A DNA stretch of 62,353 nucleotides from Candidatus Thiodiazotropha sp. 'RUGA' (GTDB lineage: Bacteria; Pseudomonadota; Gammaproteobacteria; Chromatiales; Chromatiaceae), in contig JAEPDS010000025.1 in assembly GCA_016842065.1 (NCBI GenBank), positions 1 through 62,353 of the forward strand, read 5' to 3'. The position numbers were made by a program, and so were the translations under genes. The number at the start of each line of letters is the position of its first letter. Position 1 is the first letter of the stretch. Shown here in pieces: positions 49,000 to 59,902 of the stretch. The notes under the pieces are model-generated. The model was not told the origin of the DNA, made no database searches, and saw only the letters and a list, made by a program, of their open reading frames with translations.

Positions 49000-49745
49000 T
49001 CTCCCGGCAGGCATTGGCCCTGTTGCTGGGGATGACTCTACCGCTCAGTATGGCCGCTCAAGCCTTGACGCTTGAGAGTCCGGAAGAGCAGGTGCAACTG
49101 GTTGAACTGTTTACTTCACACGGCTGCAGCAGCTGCCCACCGGCGGACCGCTGGCTGGGTAAACTGGAGAGTCATCCCGGGCTCTGGCAGCAACTGATTC
49201 CGATGGCCTTCCATGTGGATTACTGGGACTACCTGGGTTGGCAGGATCGATTTGCCTCCCCGGCCTACAGTCAACGGCAGCGGCACTATCGCCAATCAGG
49301 TGCCATCCGATCCGTCTACACGCCAGGATTCGTGGTCAACGGCAAGGAGTGGCGGGGCTGGTTTCGTCATCCGAAGCTTGAGCTTGGCGGGGCCAAGAAG
49401 GTCGGCCGATTGACCCTGGATGTGCAGACCGGTGTCGGTGTTAAGGCGGCGTTTTCACCCCTGGCCGGTATGGATCATCAAGGGCTGGAGGCAAATCTGG
49501 TGATTCTCGGCTTTGATCTGGAGAGTGAGATTGGCGCCGGTGAAAACCGGGGCAGGACCCTGAGCGAGCATTTTGTGGTGTTGAGCCACAGCCGTTCACC
49601 GCAGCAGAGCCGGGCTGGTGAATGGTCACTCCCCTGGCCTGAGTTTTCCCCACATGGCAGCAAGCGTCTGGCGGTTGTACTCTGGTTGAGCCATCCTGAG
49701 AGTGGTGAGCCGGTTCAGGCGGTGGGTGGATGGCTGCCCGGATAG
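48996..49745 (+). CDS. DUF1223 secreted thioredoxin-like protein
   Basis: The 249-residue protein has a signal peptide ending near AAQALT. The DUF1223 core is VELFTSHGCSSCPPADRWLG, HVDYWDYLGWQDRF and YTPGFVVNGKEWRGW. The CSSCPPA sequence sits where thioredoxins carry CxxC. Being coupled to exported MsrB, it could be a partner that supplies or senses electrons. The role of the family is not known. Confidence 0.88.
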   Translation: MISRQALALLLGMTLPLSMAAQALTLESPEEQVQLVELFTSHGCSSCPPADRWLGKLESHPGLWQQLIPMAFHVDYWDYLGWQDRFASPAYSQRQRHYRQSGAIRSVYTPGFVVNGKEWRGWFRHPKLELGGAKKVGRLTLDVQTGVGVKAAFSPLAGMDHQGLEANLVILGFDLESEIGAGENRGRTLSEHFVVLSHSRSPQQSRAGEWSLPWPEFSPHGSKRLAVVLWLSHPESGEPVQAVGGWLPG

Positions 49746-49814
49746 GGTTATTTCGGTCATACCCCGGCGGGGTGATTGGATTCTTGGTGGCGCCGATAAG
49801 ATACCATCCCGAAA

Positions 49815-49843
49815 TTGCGTGAAGTGGGGTGCTATGCTAGAAT
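49815..49843 (+). promoter_or_regulatory. Putative sigma70 promoter before the rimP operon
   Basis: TTGCGT and TAGAAT are separated by exactly 17 bp, giving a plausible -35/-10 pair. Transcription would start near 49850 and meet a terminator at 49897-49920 after about 70 nt, then the rimP leader hairpins. Confidence 0.5.
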
Positions 49844-49896
49844 CCGCACCAGAATTTTGCGATAGCTGTCGGTTGTCAGCCGCAGTGCATTATAAT

Positions 49897-49923
49897 AAAA
49901 CCCCGATAGCGGGGTTTTTTTAT
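49897..49923 (+). terminator. Rho-independent terminator upstream of rimP
   Basis: AAAACCCCG-ATAG-CGGGGTTTT followed by more T residues is a canonical terminator. It lies between the putative promoter and the rimP leader, so it either ends a small RNA or acts as an attenuator of the rimP-nusA-infB operon. Confidence 0.8.
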
Positions 49924-49939
49924 TTTAGAAAATAGGTGG

Positions 49940-50015
49940 TTACCGACGCGGCACTGCGTCGCGTGGATTGCCCGTTTTCTGCTACGACAGGATGGGCCAT
50001 GTGCCCATTTTTTAT
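49940..50015 (+). ncRNA. rimP leader with attenuator-like terminator
   Basis: A stem CGACGC-GGCACT-GCGTCG (49944-49961) is followed by ATGGGC-CATGT-GCCCAT and a T-run (49992-50013), just 16 bp before the rimP ATG. Gammaproteobacterial rimP-nusA-infB operons commonly carry such a leader (rimP leader RNA) ending in a terminator. The identification rests on position and structure. Confidence 0.65.
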
Positions 50016-50028
50016 TGCGGTGGGAAAA

Positions 50029-50487
50029 ATGAGGTCTGCGCCAGAAAATCTGAAAATGCTCATCCGTCAGGAGGTCGAACTTCTGGGCTATGAGTTAGTG
50101 GGCGTGGAGCTGACCGGGCAGGGCAAAGGCGGGTCTCTACTGCGGGTCTATATCGACCATGCGGAAGGCATATTGCTGGATGATTGTGTACAGGTCAGTC
50201 ATCAGATCAGTGGCGTGCTCGATGTGGAAGATCCGATCAAGGAGCGCTATCAACTTGAGGTCTCGTCACCAGGTGTGGACAGACCGCTGTTTGAAGAAGC
50301 GCACTTTGAGCGATTCAAAGGCAGCAAGGTGCGCCTTAAAACCCGTACCAAGATTGATGGCCGACACCGATTCACTGGTGAATTGGGCGGCGTGGAAGAT
50401 AGTCAGGTTTTAATTGAAGAAGACGGGACACTCTATCGAATACCGGTCGATATGATCGATTCGGCACGAGTCATACCGGAATTTTGA
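50029..50487 (+). CDS. rimP: Ribosome maturation factor RimP
   Basis: RimP is needed for 30S subunit maturation. The 152-residue protein has [25 protein letters not shown], the conserved [19 protein letters not shown] and [12 protein letters not shown]. The ATG at 50029 follows GTGGGA. A longer frame from 49936 would run through the leader hairpins and is rejected. It is the first gene of the operon with nusA, 14 bp ahead. Confidence 0.96.
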   Translation: MRSAPENLKMLIRQEVELLGYELVGVELTGQGKGGSLLRVYIDHAEGILLDDCVQVSHQISGVLDVEDPIKERYQLEVSSPGVDRPLFEEAHFERFKGSKVRLKTRTKIDGRHRFTGELGGVEDSQVLIEEDGTLYRIPVDMIDSARVIPEF

Positions 50488-50501
50488 ATTGGGAAACATT
50501 G

Positions 50502-51995
50502 ATGAGTAAAGAGATATTGCTGGTCGTAGATGCGGTCTCCAATGAAAAAGATGTGGCAAAGTCGATCATCTTTGAAGCCATTGAAGCTGCGTTGGCGTCT
50601 GCCACGAGAAAACGTAATGGAGATGACATTCTCGTTCGGGTCGCGATCGATCGTGCTTCCGGAGATTACGACACTTTCCGTCGCTGGGAAGTGGTCGAGA
50701 ACTATGCGGAAGATGAGCCGGATGCACCACTGAGGCAGATCATCGTGGATGCGGCCCGGGAAGAGGATCCGGATATACAGATTGGCGATTTCGTTGAAGA
50801 GCCCATCGCATCCATTGAGTTCGGACGGATTGCCGCACAGGCGGCAAAACAGGTCATCGTACAGAAGGTGCGTGAAGCTGAGCGGGCCAAAGTGGTCGAG
50901 GCCTTCAGGGGCCGCGAAGGTGAACTCGTCACCGGGGTGGTGAAACGCATCGACCGGGGTAACATCTTCATGGACCTGGGTGGCAATGCCGAGGCCTTCA
51001 TCGGGCGAGAGCACATGATCCCCAAGGAGTCGATCCGGGTGGGTGATCGGATTCGTGGCTATCTTTATGAGGTCAGATCGGAACCCAGAGGTCCACAACT
51101 GTTTATCAGTCGTACCATGCCTGAACTGCTGATCGAGCTGTTCAAGCTGGAAGTCCCCGAAGTGGGTGAGGGGCTGATCGAGATTCGCAGTGCAGCGCGG
51201 GATCCCGGATTACGTGCCAAAATTGCGGTTAAGGCATTGGATCAGCGTATCGATCCGGTCGGTGCTTGTGTCGGCATGCGTGGCTCACGGGTTCAGGCGG
51301 TCTCCAACGAGCTGAATGGTGAGCGAGTCGATATCATTCTGTGGAATGACAACCCGGCGCAGTTTGTGATCAACGCCATGTCACCGGCGGATGTGGTCTC
51401 CATCGTGGTCGATGAAGATACCCATGCCATGGACGTGGCGGTGAGTGAGGAGAATCTCTCCCAGGCGATCGGGCGTGGTGGACAGAATGTTCGACTGGCC
51501 AGTCAGCTGACCGGTTGGGAACTGAATGTCATGGACGAAGCCCAGGCCTCCGAAAAGAGTGAATCGGAAACAAAAGGCTATATGGACTCCTTTATGGAGC
51601 AGTTGGATGTGGATGAGGATGTGGCGGCGATCCTGGTGCAGGAGGGCTTTACCAGTGTCGATGAAGTCGCCTACGTACCGATTGAAGAGATGCACTCCGT
51701 TGAAGAATTCGATGAAGAGCTGGTAGAAGAGTTACGCAACAGAGCGAAGGACTATCTGTTGACGCGCGCGATTGCCAATGAAGAGGCTTTCCGTGAACCT
51801 GCCGAAGATCTGCTGAGCATGGAGGGTATGGATCAGCAGCTCGCCTTTACCCTGGCTGGCCGGGGTGTGGTGACCATGGAGGATCTGGCAGAACAATCCA
51901 TCGATGAGCTCATGGAGATTGACGGCATGGATGAGGAGCGGGCAGGCCAGCTGATCATGACAGCGCGTGCTCCCTGGTTTGAAGAGGCGGAATAG
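50502..51995 (+). CDS. nusA: Transcription termination/antitermination factor NusA
   Basis: NusA binds RNA polymerase and nascent RNA, controlling pausing, termination and antitermination. The 497-residue protein contains the N-terminal polymerase-binding domain, then S1 ([22 protein letters not shown]) and KH domains ([30 protein letters not shown]). Two acidic helix-hairpin-helix repeats lie at the C-terminus. The length matches E. coli NusA. The start is ATG at 50502, directly downstream of rimP. Confidence 0.97.
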   Translation: MSKEILLVVDAVSNEKDVAKSIIFEAIEAALASATRKRNGDDILVRVAIDRASGDYDTFRRWEVVENYAEDEPDAPLRQIIVDAAREEDPDIQIGDFVEEPIASIEFGRIAAQAAKQVIVQKVREAERAKVVEAFRGREGELVTGVVKRIDRGNIFMDLGGNAEAFIGREHMIPKESIRVGDRIRGYLYEVRSEPRGPQLFISRTMPELLIELFKLEVPEVGEGLIEIRSAARDPGLRAKIAVKALDQRIDPVGACVGMRGSRVQAVSNELNGERVDIILWNDNPAQFVINAMSPADVVSIVVDEDTHAMDVAVSEENLSQAIGRGGQNVRLASQLTGWELNVMDEAQASEKSESETKGYMDSFMEQLDVDEDVAAILVQEGFTSVDEVAYVPIEEMHSVEEFDEELVEELRNRAKDYLLTRAIANEEAFREPAEDLLSMEGMDQQLAFTLAGRGVVTMEDLAEQSIDELMEIDGMDEERAGQLIMTARAPWFEEAE

Positions 51996-52065
51996 GTCAC
52001 TCCGGTTTCTGGGTGAAGACGAAGCAAAGCAACAGATGGAAAAGGCAAATTCGAGAGGCTGATGA

Positions 52066-54711
52066 ATGAGTGAAGTAACGGTAGCACAACTTGCAAATGT
52101 CGTTGGCATTCCTGCCGATCTGTTGATGGAACAGTTGGCGGACGCCGGCATTCAGGCGAATAGCCCTGAAGATAGAATTTCCGATGATGAGAAGGCGAAA
52201 CTGCTGCTGCATCTGCGTGAGAGTCACGGCAAAAAGAAGACCTCGACGGTTACCGCACCCAGCAAGGTGACACTCAGACGTAAAACGGTCAGCGAACTGC
52301 GACAGCCGACTTCGAGCGGACGCAGCACGCTGAGTCGTGCATCGGCCGCGCCGGCAAAAACGGTGAGCGTAGAAGTGCGAAAGAAACGTACCTACGTGAA
52401 GCGCACCAATGTCGAGTCGGATGAGAGCAAGGTCAAACAGGCGGAAGAGGCACGCAAGGCGCTGGATGATCAGGCCAAAGAGCGTGCAGCCATTGAGGCG
52501 GAAGTGGAAGCCCGTAAGGCGGCCGAGGTTGCCAAGCGACAAGAACAGGAAGAAGCCGAGAAACAAGCACAGGAAGAGGAAGCTGCCAGACTTGCAGCCG
52601 AAGAGGAAGCCAAACGTTTGGCCGAAGAAGAGGCGGCAAAAGAAGCGGCAGAGGAAGCTAAACGCCAGGAAGAGCTGTTGAGATCACAAGCCGCTGCTGA
52701 GCCTGAGCCGGTTGCCGAAGCGAAACCCGCTGCCGATGCCAAGGCCGAGCCGTCCCGCGGTAAGAAAGGTCGCAAAGAGAGTCGTCGCGATGAGAAGGGT
52801 TTTAGCGATGACAAAAAGGCGGACCGTAAAGAGCTGCACGTGGCGGAAGGGCTGCGTGGAAAGCGCAAGAAAAAACCGGGTAAACAGCGCAGAGCAGCTG
52901 CTGCTGCCAGCGACGCCCAGCACGCCTTCCAGCGCCCGACCGCTCCGGTTGTGCATGAGGTCAAGGTTCCCGAGAACATTACCGTTGCCGACCTGGCGCA
53001 GCGCATGACCATCAAGGCTGCCGAAGTAATCAAGGTATTGATGAAGATGGGCATGATGGTGACCATCAATCAGACCCTGGATCGGGATACCGCCATCCTG
53101 GTGGTTGAAGAGATGGGCCATGTGCCGGTTGTGCAGCGTGACGAAGATATCGAAGCCGATCTGCTGAGTGAAGAGGATGATGCCCATACGCAGGGAGAGC
53201 AGGTCAACCGTCCTCCGGTGGTCACCATCATGGGCCATGTCGATCATGGTAAGACCTCACTGCTCGACTACATCCGCACCAGTCGGGTGGCGGCCGGTGA
53301 AGCGGGTGGTATCACCCAGCATATCGGCGCCTACCATGTGGATACCGACAAGGGCACCGTCTCATTTCTCGATACTCCGGGCCATGCGGCGTTTACCGCG
53401 ATGCGTGCCCGTGGTGCCAAAGTTACCGATATCGTCATCCTTGTGGTGGCCGCCGACGACGGCGTGATGCCACAAACCAAGGAGGCGATCCAGCACGCCA
53501 AGGCGGCTGAAGTGCCACTGATCGTGGCGATCAACAAGATCGATAAGGAAGAGGCCAATCCGGATCGGGTGATCCAGGAGCTCTCCCAGGAAGAGGTCAT
53601 CCCGGAAGACTGGGGTGGCGATACCATGTTTGTAAGGGTCTCCGCGAAGACCGGTGAAGGTATCGATGATCTGCTCGATTCGATTCTGCTGCAGGCAGAA
53701 GTGCTTGAACTGAGAGCGGTTGAAGATGGCCCGGCCAACGGTTCCATCGTTGAGTCGTCACTCGACAAGGGGCGTGGTCCGGTGGCTACCGTACTGGTTC
53801 AGTCCGGTACCCTGAACCGGGGCGATATGATCGTTTCAGGTAAGGAGTTCGGCCGAGTAAGGGCGATGTTCGATGAGGCCGGTCGCTCCATTAAGACTGC
53901 CGGTCCTTCCATTCCGGTGGTGGTGCTGGGTCTCTCCGGTACGCCGGAAGCCGGTGACGACGTGCGTGCGGTCAGTGATGAGCGTCGTGCCCGTGAGATC
54001 GCCGAACTGCGTCAGGACAAACAGCGCTCGACCCGTCTGGCCGCGCAGAAGGCCGCTAAACTGGATGAGATGTTCACCCAGATGGAAGAGGGCGAGACCC
54101 AGACCCTGAATGTGATCGTCAAAGCGGACGTGCAGGGTAGTGTGGAAGCGCTCAAGGAGTCGCTGGTCAAGACCTCCACCGATGAAGTAAAGGTTAGCGT
54201 TGTGGCTTCCGGTGTGGGCGGTATCAACGAGTCTGACGCCAATCTGGCGGTAACCTCGAATGCGATCATCATCGGCTTCAATGTGCGTGGTGATGCGGGT
54301 GCCCGACGAGTGGTGGAAGAGCAGGGCATCGACATGCGCTACTACAGCATCATCTATGAAATCATCGATGATGTGAAAAAGGCGATCTCCGGTATGCTCT
54401 CTCCCGAAATCCGCGAAGAGATCATCGGTCTGGCCGAAGTGCGGGATGTGTTCCGCAACTCCAAGCTGGGCGCGATTGCCGGTTGTATGGTGCTCGAGGG
54501 TATGGTCAAGCGCAACAACCCGATCCGTGTACTGCGCGACAATGTGGTGATCTACGAAGGTTCACTCGAGTCCCTGCGGCGCTTCAAGGATGACGTCACT
54601 GAAGTGAAGAGTGGCATGGAGTGTGGTATCGGCGTGAAGAACTACAACGATGTGCAGTCTGGAGATCAGATCGAGGTGTTTGAACGGACGGAAATTGCCC
54701 GTACCGTCTAA
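52066..54711 (+). CDS. infB: Translation initiation factor IF-2
   Basis: The 881-residue GTPase has an N-terminal IF2_N domain ([21 protein letters not shown]). A long Lys/Glu/Ala-rich helical linker (about 90-290) and a second IF2_N domain ([21 protein letters not shown]) follow. The G domain has [17 protein letters not shown] and NKID. It places initiator tRNA on the ribosome. The highly charged linker is typical for gammaproteobacteria. Confidence 0.97.
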   Translation: MSEVTVAQLANVVGIPADLLMEQLADAGIQANSPEDRISDDEKAKLLLHLRESHGKKKTSTVTAPSKVTLRRKTVSELRQPTSSGRSTLSRASAAPAKTVSVEVRKKRTYVKRTNVESDESKVKQAEEARKALDDQAKERAAIEAEVEARKAAEVAKRQEQEEAEKQAQEEEAARLAAEEEAKRLAEEEAAKEAAEEAKRQEELLRSQAAAEPEPVAEAKPAADAKAEPSRGKKGRKESRRDEKGFSDDKKADRKELHVAEGLRGKRKKKPGKQRRAAAAASDAQHAFQRPTAPVVHEVKVPENITVADLAQRMTIKAAEVIKVLMKMGMMVTINQTLDRDTAILVVEEMGHVPVVQRDEDIEADLLSEEDDAHTQGEQVNRPPVVTIMGHVDHGKTSLLDYIRTSRVAAGEAGGITQHIGAYHVDTDKGTVSFLDTPGHAAFTAMRARGAKVTDIVILVVAADDGVMPQTKEAIQHAKAAEVPLIVAINKIDKEEANPDRVIQELSQEEVIPEDWGGDTMFVRVSAKTGEGIDDLLDSILLQAEVLELRAVEDGPANGSIVESSLDKGRGPVATVLVQSGTLNRGDMIVSGKEFGRVRAMFDEAGRSIKTAGPSIPVVVLGLSGTPEAGDDVRAVSDERRAREIAELRQDKQRSTRLAAQKAAKLDEMFTQMEEGETQTLNVIVKADVQGSVEALKESLVKTSTDEVKVSVVASGVGGINESDANLAVTSNAIIIGFNVRGDAGARRVVEEQGIDMRYYSIIYEIIDDVKKAISGMLSPEIREEIIGLAEVRDVFRNSKLGAIAGCMVLEGMVKRNNPIRVLRDNVVIYEGSLESLRRFKDDVTEVKSGMECGIGVKNYNDVQSGDQIEVFERTEIARTV

Positions 54712-54762
54712 GCTTGATTGAGATTATGTATTCCATCAATCCGAACAACCAAGGCACAACCG

Positions 54763-54790
54763 AAACAGTCTGCACCAGCAGGCTGTTTTT
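54763..54790 (+). terminator. Terminator-like hairpin between infB and rbfA
   Basis: AAACAGTCTGC-ACCA-GCAGGCTGTTT makes an 11-bp stem (one G-U pair) followed by TTT. It lies 16 bp before the rbfA ATG, so it may cause partial termination within the operon. Confidence 0.65.
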
Positions 54791-54805
54791 CATGGGGCAT
54801 GCTGC

Positions 54806-55165
54806 ATGAGCCGGGATTTCAAACGTACCGACCGGATCGGCGCTGAACTGCAGAAGGAGTTGGCCGAGCTGATCCGTGAAGAGATCAAAGACAAGGCGCT
54901 TGGCATGGTGACCGTCCAGGAGGCGCGTGTCGTGCGGGATCTCTCCCAGGCCAAAGTCTATTTCACCACCCTGGGCGCAAGTTTTTCCCAAAAGGAGAGT
55001 GCCGATCATCTCAACCAGGTGGCCGGTCATCTGCGCTGGTTGCTTGGACAGCGTATGAAAATACGCACAGTACCCAAACTTCAGTTTGTTTATGACGTTT
55101 CGGTGGAGCAGGGGGAGCATCTCTCCAACCTGATCGAAGAAGCGATAACCGAGAAACAAAACTGA
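54806..55165 (+). CDS. rbfA: Ribosome-binding factor A
   Basis: RbfA is a cold-adaptation factor needed for 16S processing and 30S assembly. The 119-residue protein has the KH-like fold landmarks RTDRIGAELQKELAELIREEI, VTVQEARVVRDLSQAKVYFT and VPKLQFVYDVSVEQG. Length is typical. It follows infB in the conserved order and precedes truB. Confidence 0.96.
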   Translation: MSRDFKRTDRIGAELQKELAELIREEIKDKALGMVTVQEARVVRDLSQAKVYFTTLGASFSQKESADHLNQVAGHLRWLLGQRMKIRTVPKLQFVYDVSVEQGEHLSNLIEEAITEKQN

Positions 55166-55196
55166 TTCCAGTGATAATGTTTTTTAGAGATTAAGT

Positions 55197-56120
55197 ATGG
55201 GACGTCGTCGTAACAGAGGGCGCAATATCAATGGGGTATTGCTGCTCGACAAGCCGCAAGGCATGACCTCCAACAAGGCGTTGCAAGAGGTCAAGTTTCT
55301 TTACAAGGCCGCCAAGGCTGGCCATACCGGCAGCCTGGACCCATTGGCAACCGGTCTGTTGCCGATCTGTTTTGGTGAAGCCACCAAGCTCTCCGCCTTT
55401 CTGCTCGATGCGGATAAGCGCTATCTGGTGAAGGTCAAACTGGGCGAAACCACCACCACCGCAGATGCGGAGGGTGAAGTTGTGGAGACCGGTGACCCGA
55501 GCGGTGTGACGGAAGCTGCTTTGCTGGAGACGTTGAAGGAGTTCCTTGGCGAACAACAGCAACTGCCTCCCATGTATTCGGCCATCAAACATAACGGCGA
55601 GCGGCTCTACAAACTGGCCCGTCAGGGCATTGAGGTGGAGCGGGAACCCCGTACTATCCATATTCACGGTCTCGATCTGCTGAGCTTTGATCTGCCTGAG
55701 TTTGAGATGGACGTTCGTTGTTCCAAAGGCACCTATGTGCGCACCCTGGCCGAGGATATCGGCAAGCGCCTGGGATGCGGCGCCTACGTCAGCGGTCTGC
55801 GACGTACCGGCGTGGGACCTTACGACGATCAATCGATGCTCACTGTGGAGCAGGTCCAGGAAGCCTTCGGTGAGAAGCGTTTTGCGGAGATGGATGAGTG
55901 GCTGCTGCCTTTGGAGAGTGCCCTGGCCGATTGGCCGGAAGTCGCCCTCAGTGCGGATGCCGCTTTCTACATGAAGCAGGGGCAGCCGATTCTGGTGCCG
56001 AATGCGCCGACCAGTGGCTGGGTGAGACTCTACGCCAACAAAACCGATTTCATCGGGGTTGGGCAGATTCTCGACGACGGGCGGGTCGCCCCCAAGCGGC
56101 TGATGCAGGCGGTGGACTGA
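55197..56120 (+). CDS. truB: tRNA pseudouridine(55) synthase TruB
   Basis: TruB makes pseudouridine 55 in the T-loop of tRNAs. The 307-residue protein has GVLLLDKPQGMTSN, the catalytic Asp48 in HTGSLDPLATGLLP, KRYLVKVKLG and SKGTYVRTLAEDIG. A C-terminal PUA-like domain includes GWVRLYANKTDFIGVG. An open frame on the opposite strand across the same span is a shadow. Confidence 0.97.
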   Translation: MGRRRNRGRNINGVLLLDKPQGMTSNKALQEVKFLYKAAKAGHTGSLDPLATGLLPICFGEATKLSAFLLDADKRYLVKVKLGETTTTADAEGEVVETGDPSGVTEAALLETLKEFLGEQQQLPPMYSAIKHNGERLYKLARQGIEVEREPRTIHIHGLDLLSFDLPEFEMDVRCSKGTYVRTLAEDIGKRLGCGAYVSGLRRTGVGPYDDQSMLTVEQVQEAFGEKRFAEMDEWLLPLESALADWPEVALSADAAFYMKQGQPILVPNAPTSGWVRLYANKTDFIGVGQILDDGRVAPKRLMQAVD

Positions 56121-56377
56121 GTCTGTCAGCCGAGAAGTATTGAAATTTGCCATTCCGGCACCCCGAAATGGCAAATTCAGGTGATTTAATCAGGGGTTAG
56201 CCACGCATTTGACTTGGCTGACTTGCCGTTGCAGCAGAGAACGCGCATACTACGCGGTCTTCCTGGCTTCGCCTGAAAAGATTGATGAATTAAAGCGGTC
56301 CGGTCAGCCTGAACTCATTGTCGGGTTGGCCTGAAAAGTGGCCATATTTCAAGACGTAACCTATAGGAGTACACGTC
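56121..56377. other. truB-rpsO gap with a long hairpin
   Basis: AATTTGCCATTCCGG-CACC-CCGAAATGGCAAATT (56144-56177 approx.) pairs over 15 bp with one mismatch. No T-run follows. Between it and rpsO the sequence could form the S15 autoregulatory leader, but I cannot show this from base pairing alone. AGGAG precedes the rpsO ATG. Confidence 0.45.
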
Positions 56378-56647
56378 ATGTCAATGAGTGCAGCAGAAAA
56401 GAAATCCATTGTCGAAGAGTATCAGCGCGCCCCTGGCGATACCGGTTCACCCGAAGTGCAGATCGCACTGATGACCGGCCGCATCACCCAGCTGACCGAG
56501 CATTTCAAAGATCACAAGCAGGATCACCACTCCCGTCAGGGCCTGGTACGTCTGGTCAACTCCCGCCGCAAGCTCCTCGACTACCTGAAAGGCAAAGATC
56601 AGCAGCGTTACAAAGACCTGATCTCCCGTCTGGGCCTGCGTCGCTAA
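56378..56647 (+). CDS. rpsO: 30S ribosomal protein S15
   Basis: The 89-residue protein begins [18 protein letters not shown] and has [45 protein letters not shown] and [12 protein letters not shown]. It is full length and binds 16S rRNA in the central domain. It sits before pnp, as in E. coli. Confidence 0.98.
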   Translation: MSMSAAEKKSIVEEYQRAPGDTGSPEVQIALMTGRITQLTEHFKDHKQDHHSRQGLVRLVNSRRKLLDYLKGKDQQRYKDLISRLGLRR

Positions 56648-56686
56648 GCCTCCCCGTCAATACACAACGTATCCAAGGATTCAAAC

Positions 56687-58789
56687 GTGACATTAATTAA
56701 GAAAGAATTCCAATGGGGAGACAACAAGGTCTCCATCGAGACTGGTGAGATCGCACGTCAAGCCGATGGCGCGGTCATGGTCAACATGGACGACACCGTC
56801 GTCCAGGTCACCGTGGTCGAAGCGAAAAGCGCTGTGCCCAGGGACTTTTTCCCACTGACCGTTGACTACCAGGAGAAAACCTACGCTGCCGGTATGATCC
56901 CAGGCGGTTTTTTTCGCCGTGAAGGTCGTCCCAGCGAGAAGGAGATCCTTACCTCACGTCTGATCGATCGCCCGATCCGTCCGCTTTTTCCTAAAGGGTT
57001 CACCAGTGAAGTTCAGGTCATCATCACTGTGATGTCACTGAATCCTGATGTAGATCCTGAGATCCCGTCTCTGATCGGTACCTCTGCCGCGCTGGCCATC
57101 TCCGGCCTGCCGTTCCAGGGTCCGGTTGGCGCCGCCCGGGTCAGTTATAAGGATGGAGAGTACACCCTCAACTCGCCTTCCACCGGCCTGAGTGACAAAT
57201 CCGATCTGGATCTGGTCGTTGCCGGTACCGAAGAAGCCGTACTGATGGTGGAGTCGGAAGCCAACCAGCTCTCTGAAGAAGTGATGCTGGGTGCAGTACT
57301 TTTCGGTCATGAAAATTTCCAGGTCGTCATTCAGGCGATCAAAGAGCTGGCAGCGGAAGTCAACAATCCGATTGAAGAGTTCAACCCGCCTGTGGTTGAC
57401 GAAGAGCTGAAAGCAGCGGTAGCAGCCGAAGCCGCAGAAGGCATCGGCAACGCTTACCGTGTCGCTGACAAGCTGGATCGTTATGCCGCCATCGATGCCA
57501 CCGTTGACGCTACCTTGGAAAAGCTGACTGCCGTTGAAGCAGACGGTGAGCAACGCTGGAGCAAGGATGAGATCTACGGTCAACTGGAGAAGCTGAAGAA
57601 AGTGACCGTTCGCGGTCGTATTCTGGACGGCGAGCCCCGCATCGACGGTCGCGACACCCGCACCGTTCGTCCGATCGCTGTACGCACCGGCGTACTGCCC
57701 CGTACCCACGGTTCGGCCCTGTTCACCCGCGGTGAGACCCAGGCGCTGGTCATCACTACCCTGGGCACCGAGCGTGATTCACAGATCATCGACGCCCTGG
57801 ACGGCTCCCGTCGTGAGCATTTCATGCTGCACTACAACTTCCCGCCATTCTGTGTCGGTGAGACCGGCCGTGTGGGTAGCCCCAAGCGTCGTGAGATCGG
57901 TCATGGCCGTCTTGCCAAGCGTGGCGTGCTGGCCTGTATGCCGACCATCGGTGACTTCCCTTATGCGATCCGTGTGGTCTCCGAGATCACCGAATCGAAT
58001 GGTTCCTCCTCCATGGCTTCCGTCTGTGGCACCAGCCTCTCTCTGATGGATGCGGGTGTTCCGATCAAAGCACCGATCGCCGGTGTGGCCATGGGTCTGA
58101 TCAAGGAAGAGGACAAGTTTGCCGTCCTGACCGACATCATGGGTGACGAGGATCACTTGGGTGACATGGACTTCAAAGTGGCCGGCACTGCGGAAGGCAT
58201 CAATGCCCTGCAGATGGATATCAAGATCAACGGCATCACCAAAGAGATCATGGAGATCGCTCTGGATCAGGCCAAAGAGGGTCGTCTGCACATCCTGAAC
58301 GAGATGAACAGCGTCATCGATACCCATCGCAACCAGATGTCCGAGCACGCACCACGCATCATCGAGTTCAAGATCAACCCGGACAAGATCCGTGACGTAA
58401 TCGGTAAGGGTGGCGTGACCATCCGCTCCATCACCGAAGAGACCGGCGCCACTGTGGACATCACAGACGATGGCGTGGTGAAGATCTTCTCCGTCGACAA
58501 GCATGCCGGTGAAGAGGCACAGCGTCGTGTTGAGCTGATCACCGCGGACGTTGAAGTCGGTACCATCTACGAAGGCAAAGTCGCCAAGCTGATGGACTTC
58601 GGTGCTTTCGTCACCATTCTGCCCGGCAAGGACGGCCTGGTGCACATCTCCCAGATCTCCAACGAACGTGTGGAGAAGGTCAGCGACAAGCTGGCGGAAG
58701 GGGATGTTGTGAAGGTCAAAGTGCTGGAAGTCGACAAGCAGGGCCGCATTCGTCTCAGCATGAAGGCGATCGACGAAGCCGAAGCCTGA
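56687..58789 (+). CDS. pnp: Polyribonucleotide nucleotidyltransferase (PNPase)
   Basis: PNPase degrades RNA 3' to 5' by phosphorolysis and is part of the degradosome. The 700-residue protein has two RNase PH domains (first with [31 protein letters not shown] in pattern, second with RGETQALV and the catalytic [19 protein letters not shown]). KH ([20 protein letters not shown]) and S1 ([15 protein letters not shown]) domains follow. It starts with GTG, as is often seen for low-level control, with AAGGAT upstream. Confidence 0.97.
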   Translation: MTLIKKEFQWGDNKVSIETGEIARQADGAVMVNMDDTVVQVTVVEAKSAVPRDFFPLTVDYQEKTYAAGMIPGGFFRREGRPSEKEILTSRLIDRPIRPLFPKGFTSEVQVIITVMSLNPDVDPEIPSLIGTSAALAISGLPFQGPVGAARVSYKDGEYTLNSPSTGLSDKSDLDLVVAGTEEAVLMVESEANQLSEEVMLGAVLFGHENFQVVIQAIKELAAEVNNPIEEFNPPVVDEELKAAVAAEAAEGIGNAYRVADKLDRYAAIDATVDATLEKLTAVEADGEQRWSKDEIYGQLEKLKKVTVRGRILDGEPRIDGRDTRTVRPIAVRTGVLPRTHGSALFTRGETQALVITTLGTERDSQIIDALDGSRREHFMLHYNFPPFCVGETGRVGSPKRREIGHGRLAKRGVLACMPTIGDFPYAIRVVSEITESNGSSSMASVCGTSLSLMDAGVPIKAPIAGVAMGLIKEEDKFAVLTDIMGDEDHLGDMDFKVAGTAEGINALQMDIKINGITKEIMEIALDQAKEGRLHILNEMNSVIDTHRNQMSEHAPRIIEFKINPDKIRDVIGKGGVTIRSITEETGATVDITDDGVVKIFSVDKHAGEEAQRRVELITADVEVGTIYEGKVAKLMDFGAFVTILPGKDGLVHISQISNERVEKVSDKLAEGDVVKVKVLEVDKQGRIRLSMKAIDEAEA

Positions 58790-58810
58790 TCAGAAGCTGA
58801 TCGGCTGATG

Positions 58811-58838
58811 AAAAAGGGGCCTGACGGCCCCTTTTTTT
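58811..58838 (+). terminator. Rho-independent terminator after pnp
   Basis: AAAAAGGGGCC-TGAC-GGCCCC followed by seven T residues, 22 bp past the pnp stop. It ends the rimP-to-pnp transcription unit. Confidence 0.93.
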
Positions 58839-58997
58839 ATGCCCTGTGAAACCAGATAAATCCGTTGTAAAAAACCGGGGAGTTGAAGATTGTGTGATAG
58901 TTTAGTGATAGGCTTGAGGTAGAGTCAGCTGGAATTGGTAATCAACCCCGACGGGGTATTGCCCATGTAAAAACATAAAATAACTCCAGGTCCTAGC

Positions 58998-59474
58998 ATG
59001 AAAGCACGCACAATACTGATACTTTTAATTACCCACGGCATCGTCGGCTTCGCAGGATTTGCCATAGGCATCTTTGTGCTGCCGATTCTTGTGGCACCTC
59101 CAGCGCCCACTCAATCCGCTGTCGAGCAGATCTCCTCACAAGCCAGCTACACCGCCGAGTTCCGCAGAGACCTGCAGGACAGTGATGCGCTGCACTGGGG
59201 TGAGGGTCAGGTCTCCGTAAGCTCCACCTCCATTACCCTGATGGGTGAGCTGGCGCCCGGGCCGGATTACAAACTCTACCTCTCTCCAAAGTATCTGGAG
59301 ACCGAAGCGGAGTTCAATCAACTGAAGCCCGATATGGTCCGAGTGGGGGATGTCCGCACCTTCGATAACTTTATCGTTGATGTGCCCTCACATATCAACC
59401 CATCCGATTACACGAGTGTGATTGTCTGGTGTGAATCGTTTGGGCAATTTATAACGTCTGCCAAATACAAGTGA
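58998..59474 (+). CDS. DM13-domain membrane-anchored protein
   Basis: The 158-residue protein has one N-terminal transmembrane anchor (TILILLITHGIVGFAGFAIGIFVLP, in parts). A periplasmic DM13 domain follows, with HWGEGQVSV, LAPGPDYKLYLSP and the closing VIVWCESFGQFITSAKYK, whose Cys is conserved in the family. DM13 domains are proposed to take part in redox or hydroxylation reactions, with no proven role in bacteria. It stands alone between the pnp terminator and an AT-rich gap. Confidence 0.85.
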   Translation: MKARTILILLITHGIVGFAGFAIGIFVLPILVAPPAPTQSAVEQISSQASYTAEFRRDLQDSDALHWGEGQVSVSSTSITLMGELAPGPDYKLYLSPKYLETEAEFNQLKPDMVRVGDVRTFDNFIVDVPSHINPSDYTSVIVWCESFGQFITSAKYK

Positions 59475-59902
59475 GTTGTTTCGCTGTCAGTATTGGTCAG
59501 GGTGCTAGTATGGTCTGCCCTCGCTGATCCCTAGTTTATTGGTAAACCCATCAATTATTCTGACTCAATGTTAAGCAAACATTTCTGTATCTGTGGGTAT
59601 GAAGCAGTTGGTAACCACGTAACAAATGTTGTGTGGTCAAACTAATTGGAACTCAGGCGAATAACTCCTTTTCGTCGTTACGTTTACTAAGCACAGTCAT
59701 GCGTTAGATTTCGCAGCGCCTATGTGTGTTGTAGATCAATAGTTACAGTTTCATTTTGAGTCGTGAAAATAACAGTGATTAAATAATCGTTAAGATCGAT
59801 TAGTCCTCAAATTCGCTGGATGTTATGGGTCTCTTGTATGGAAAGCTGTTGAAAGGTTAGTATTGAAAGTTCTATATGAGCAATATTTACAAGGATTTGT
59901 TT
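59475..59902. other. AT-rich intergenic region
   Basis: This 428-bp stretch has no convincing gene, RNA fold or repeat that I can identify. Its base composition is clearly more AT-rich than the operon to the left, marking the transition to accessory DNA. Confidence 0.5.

Noticed and set aside
55191-56174. 327-codon minus-strand frame
   Set aside because: Mirror of truB; the plus strand encodes all TruB motifs.
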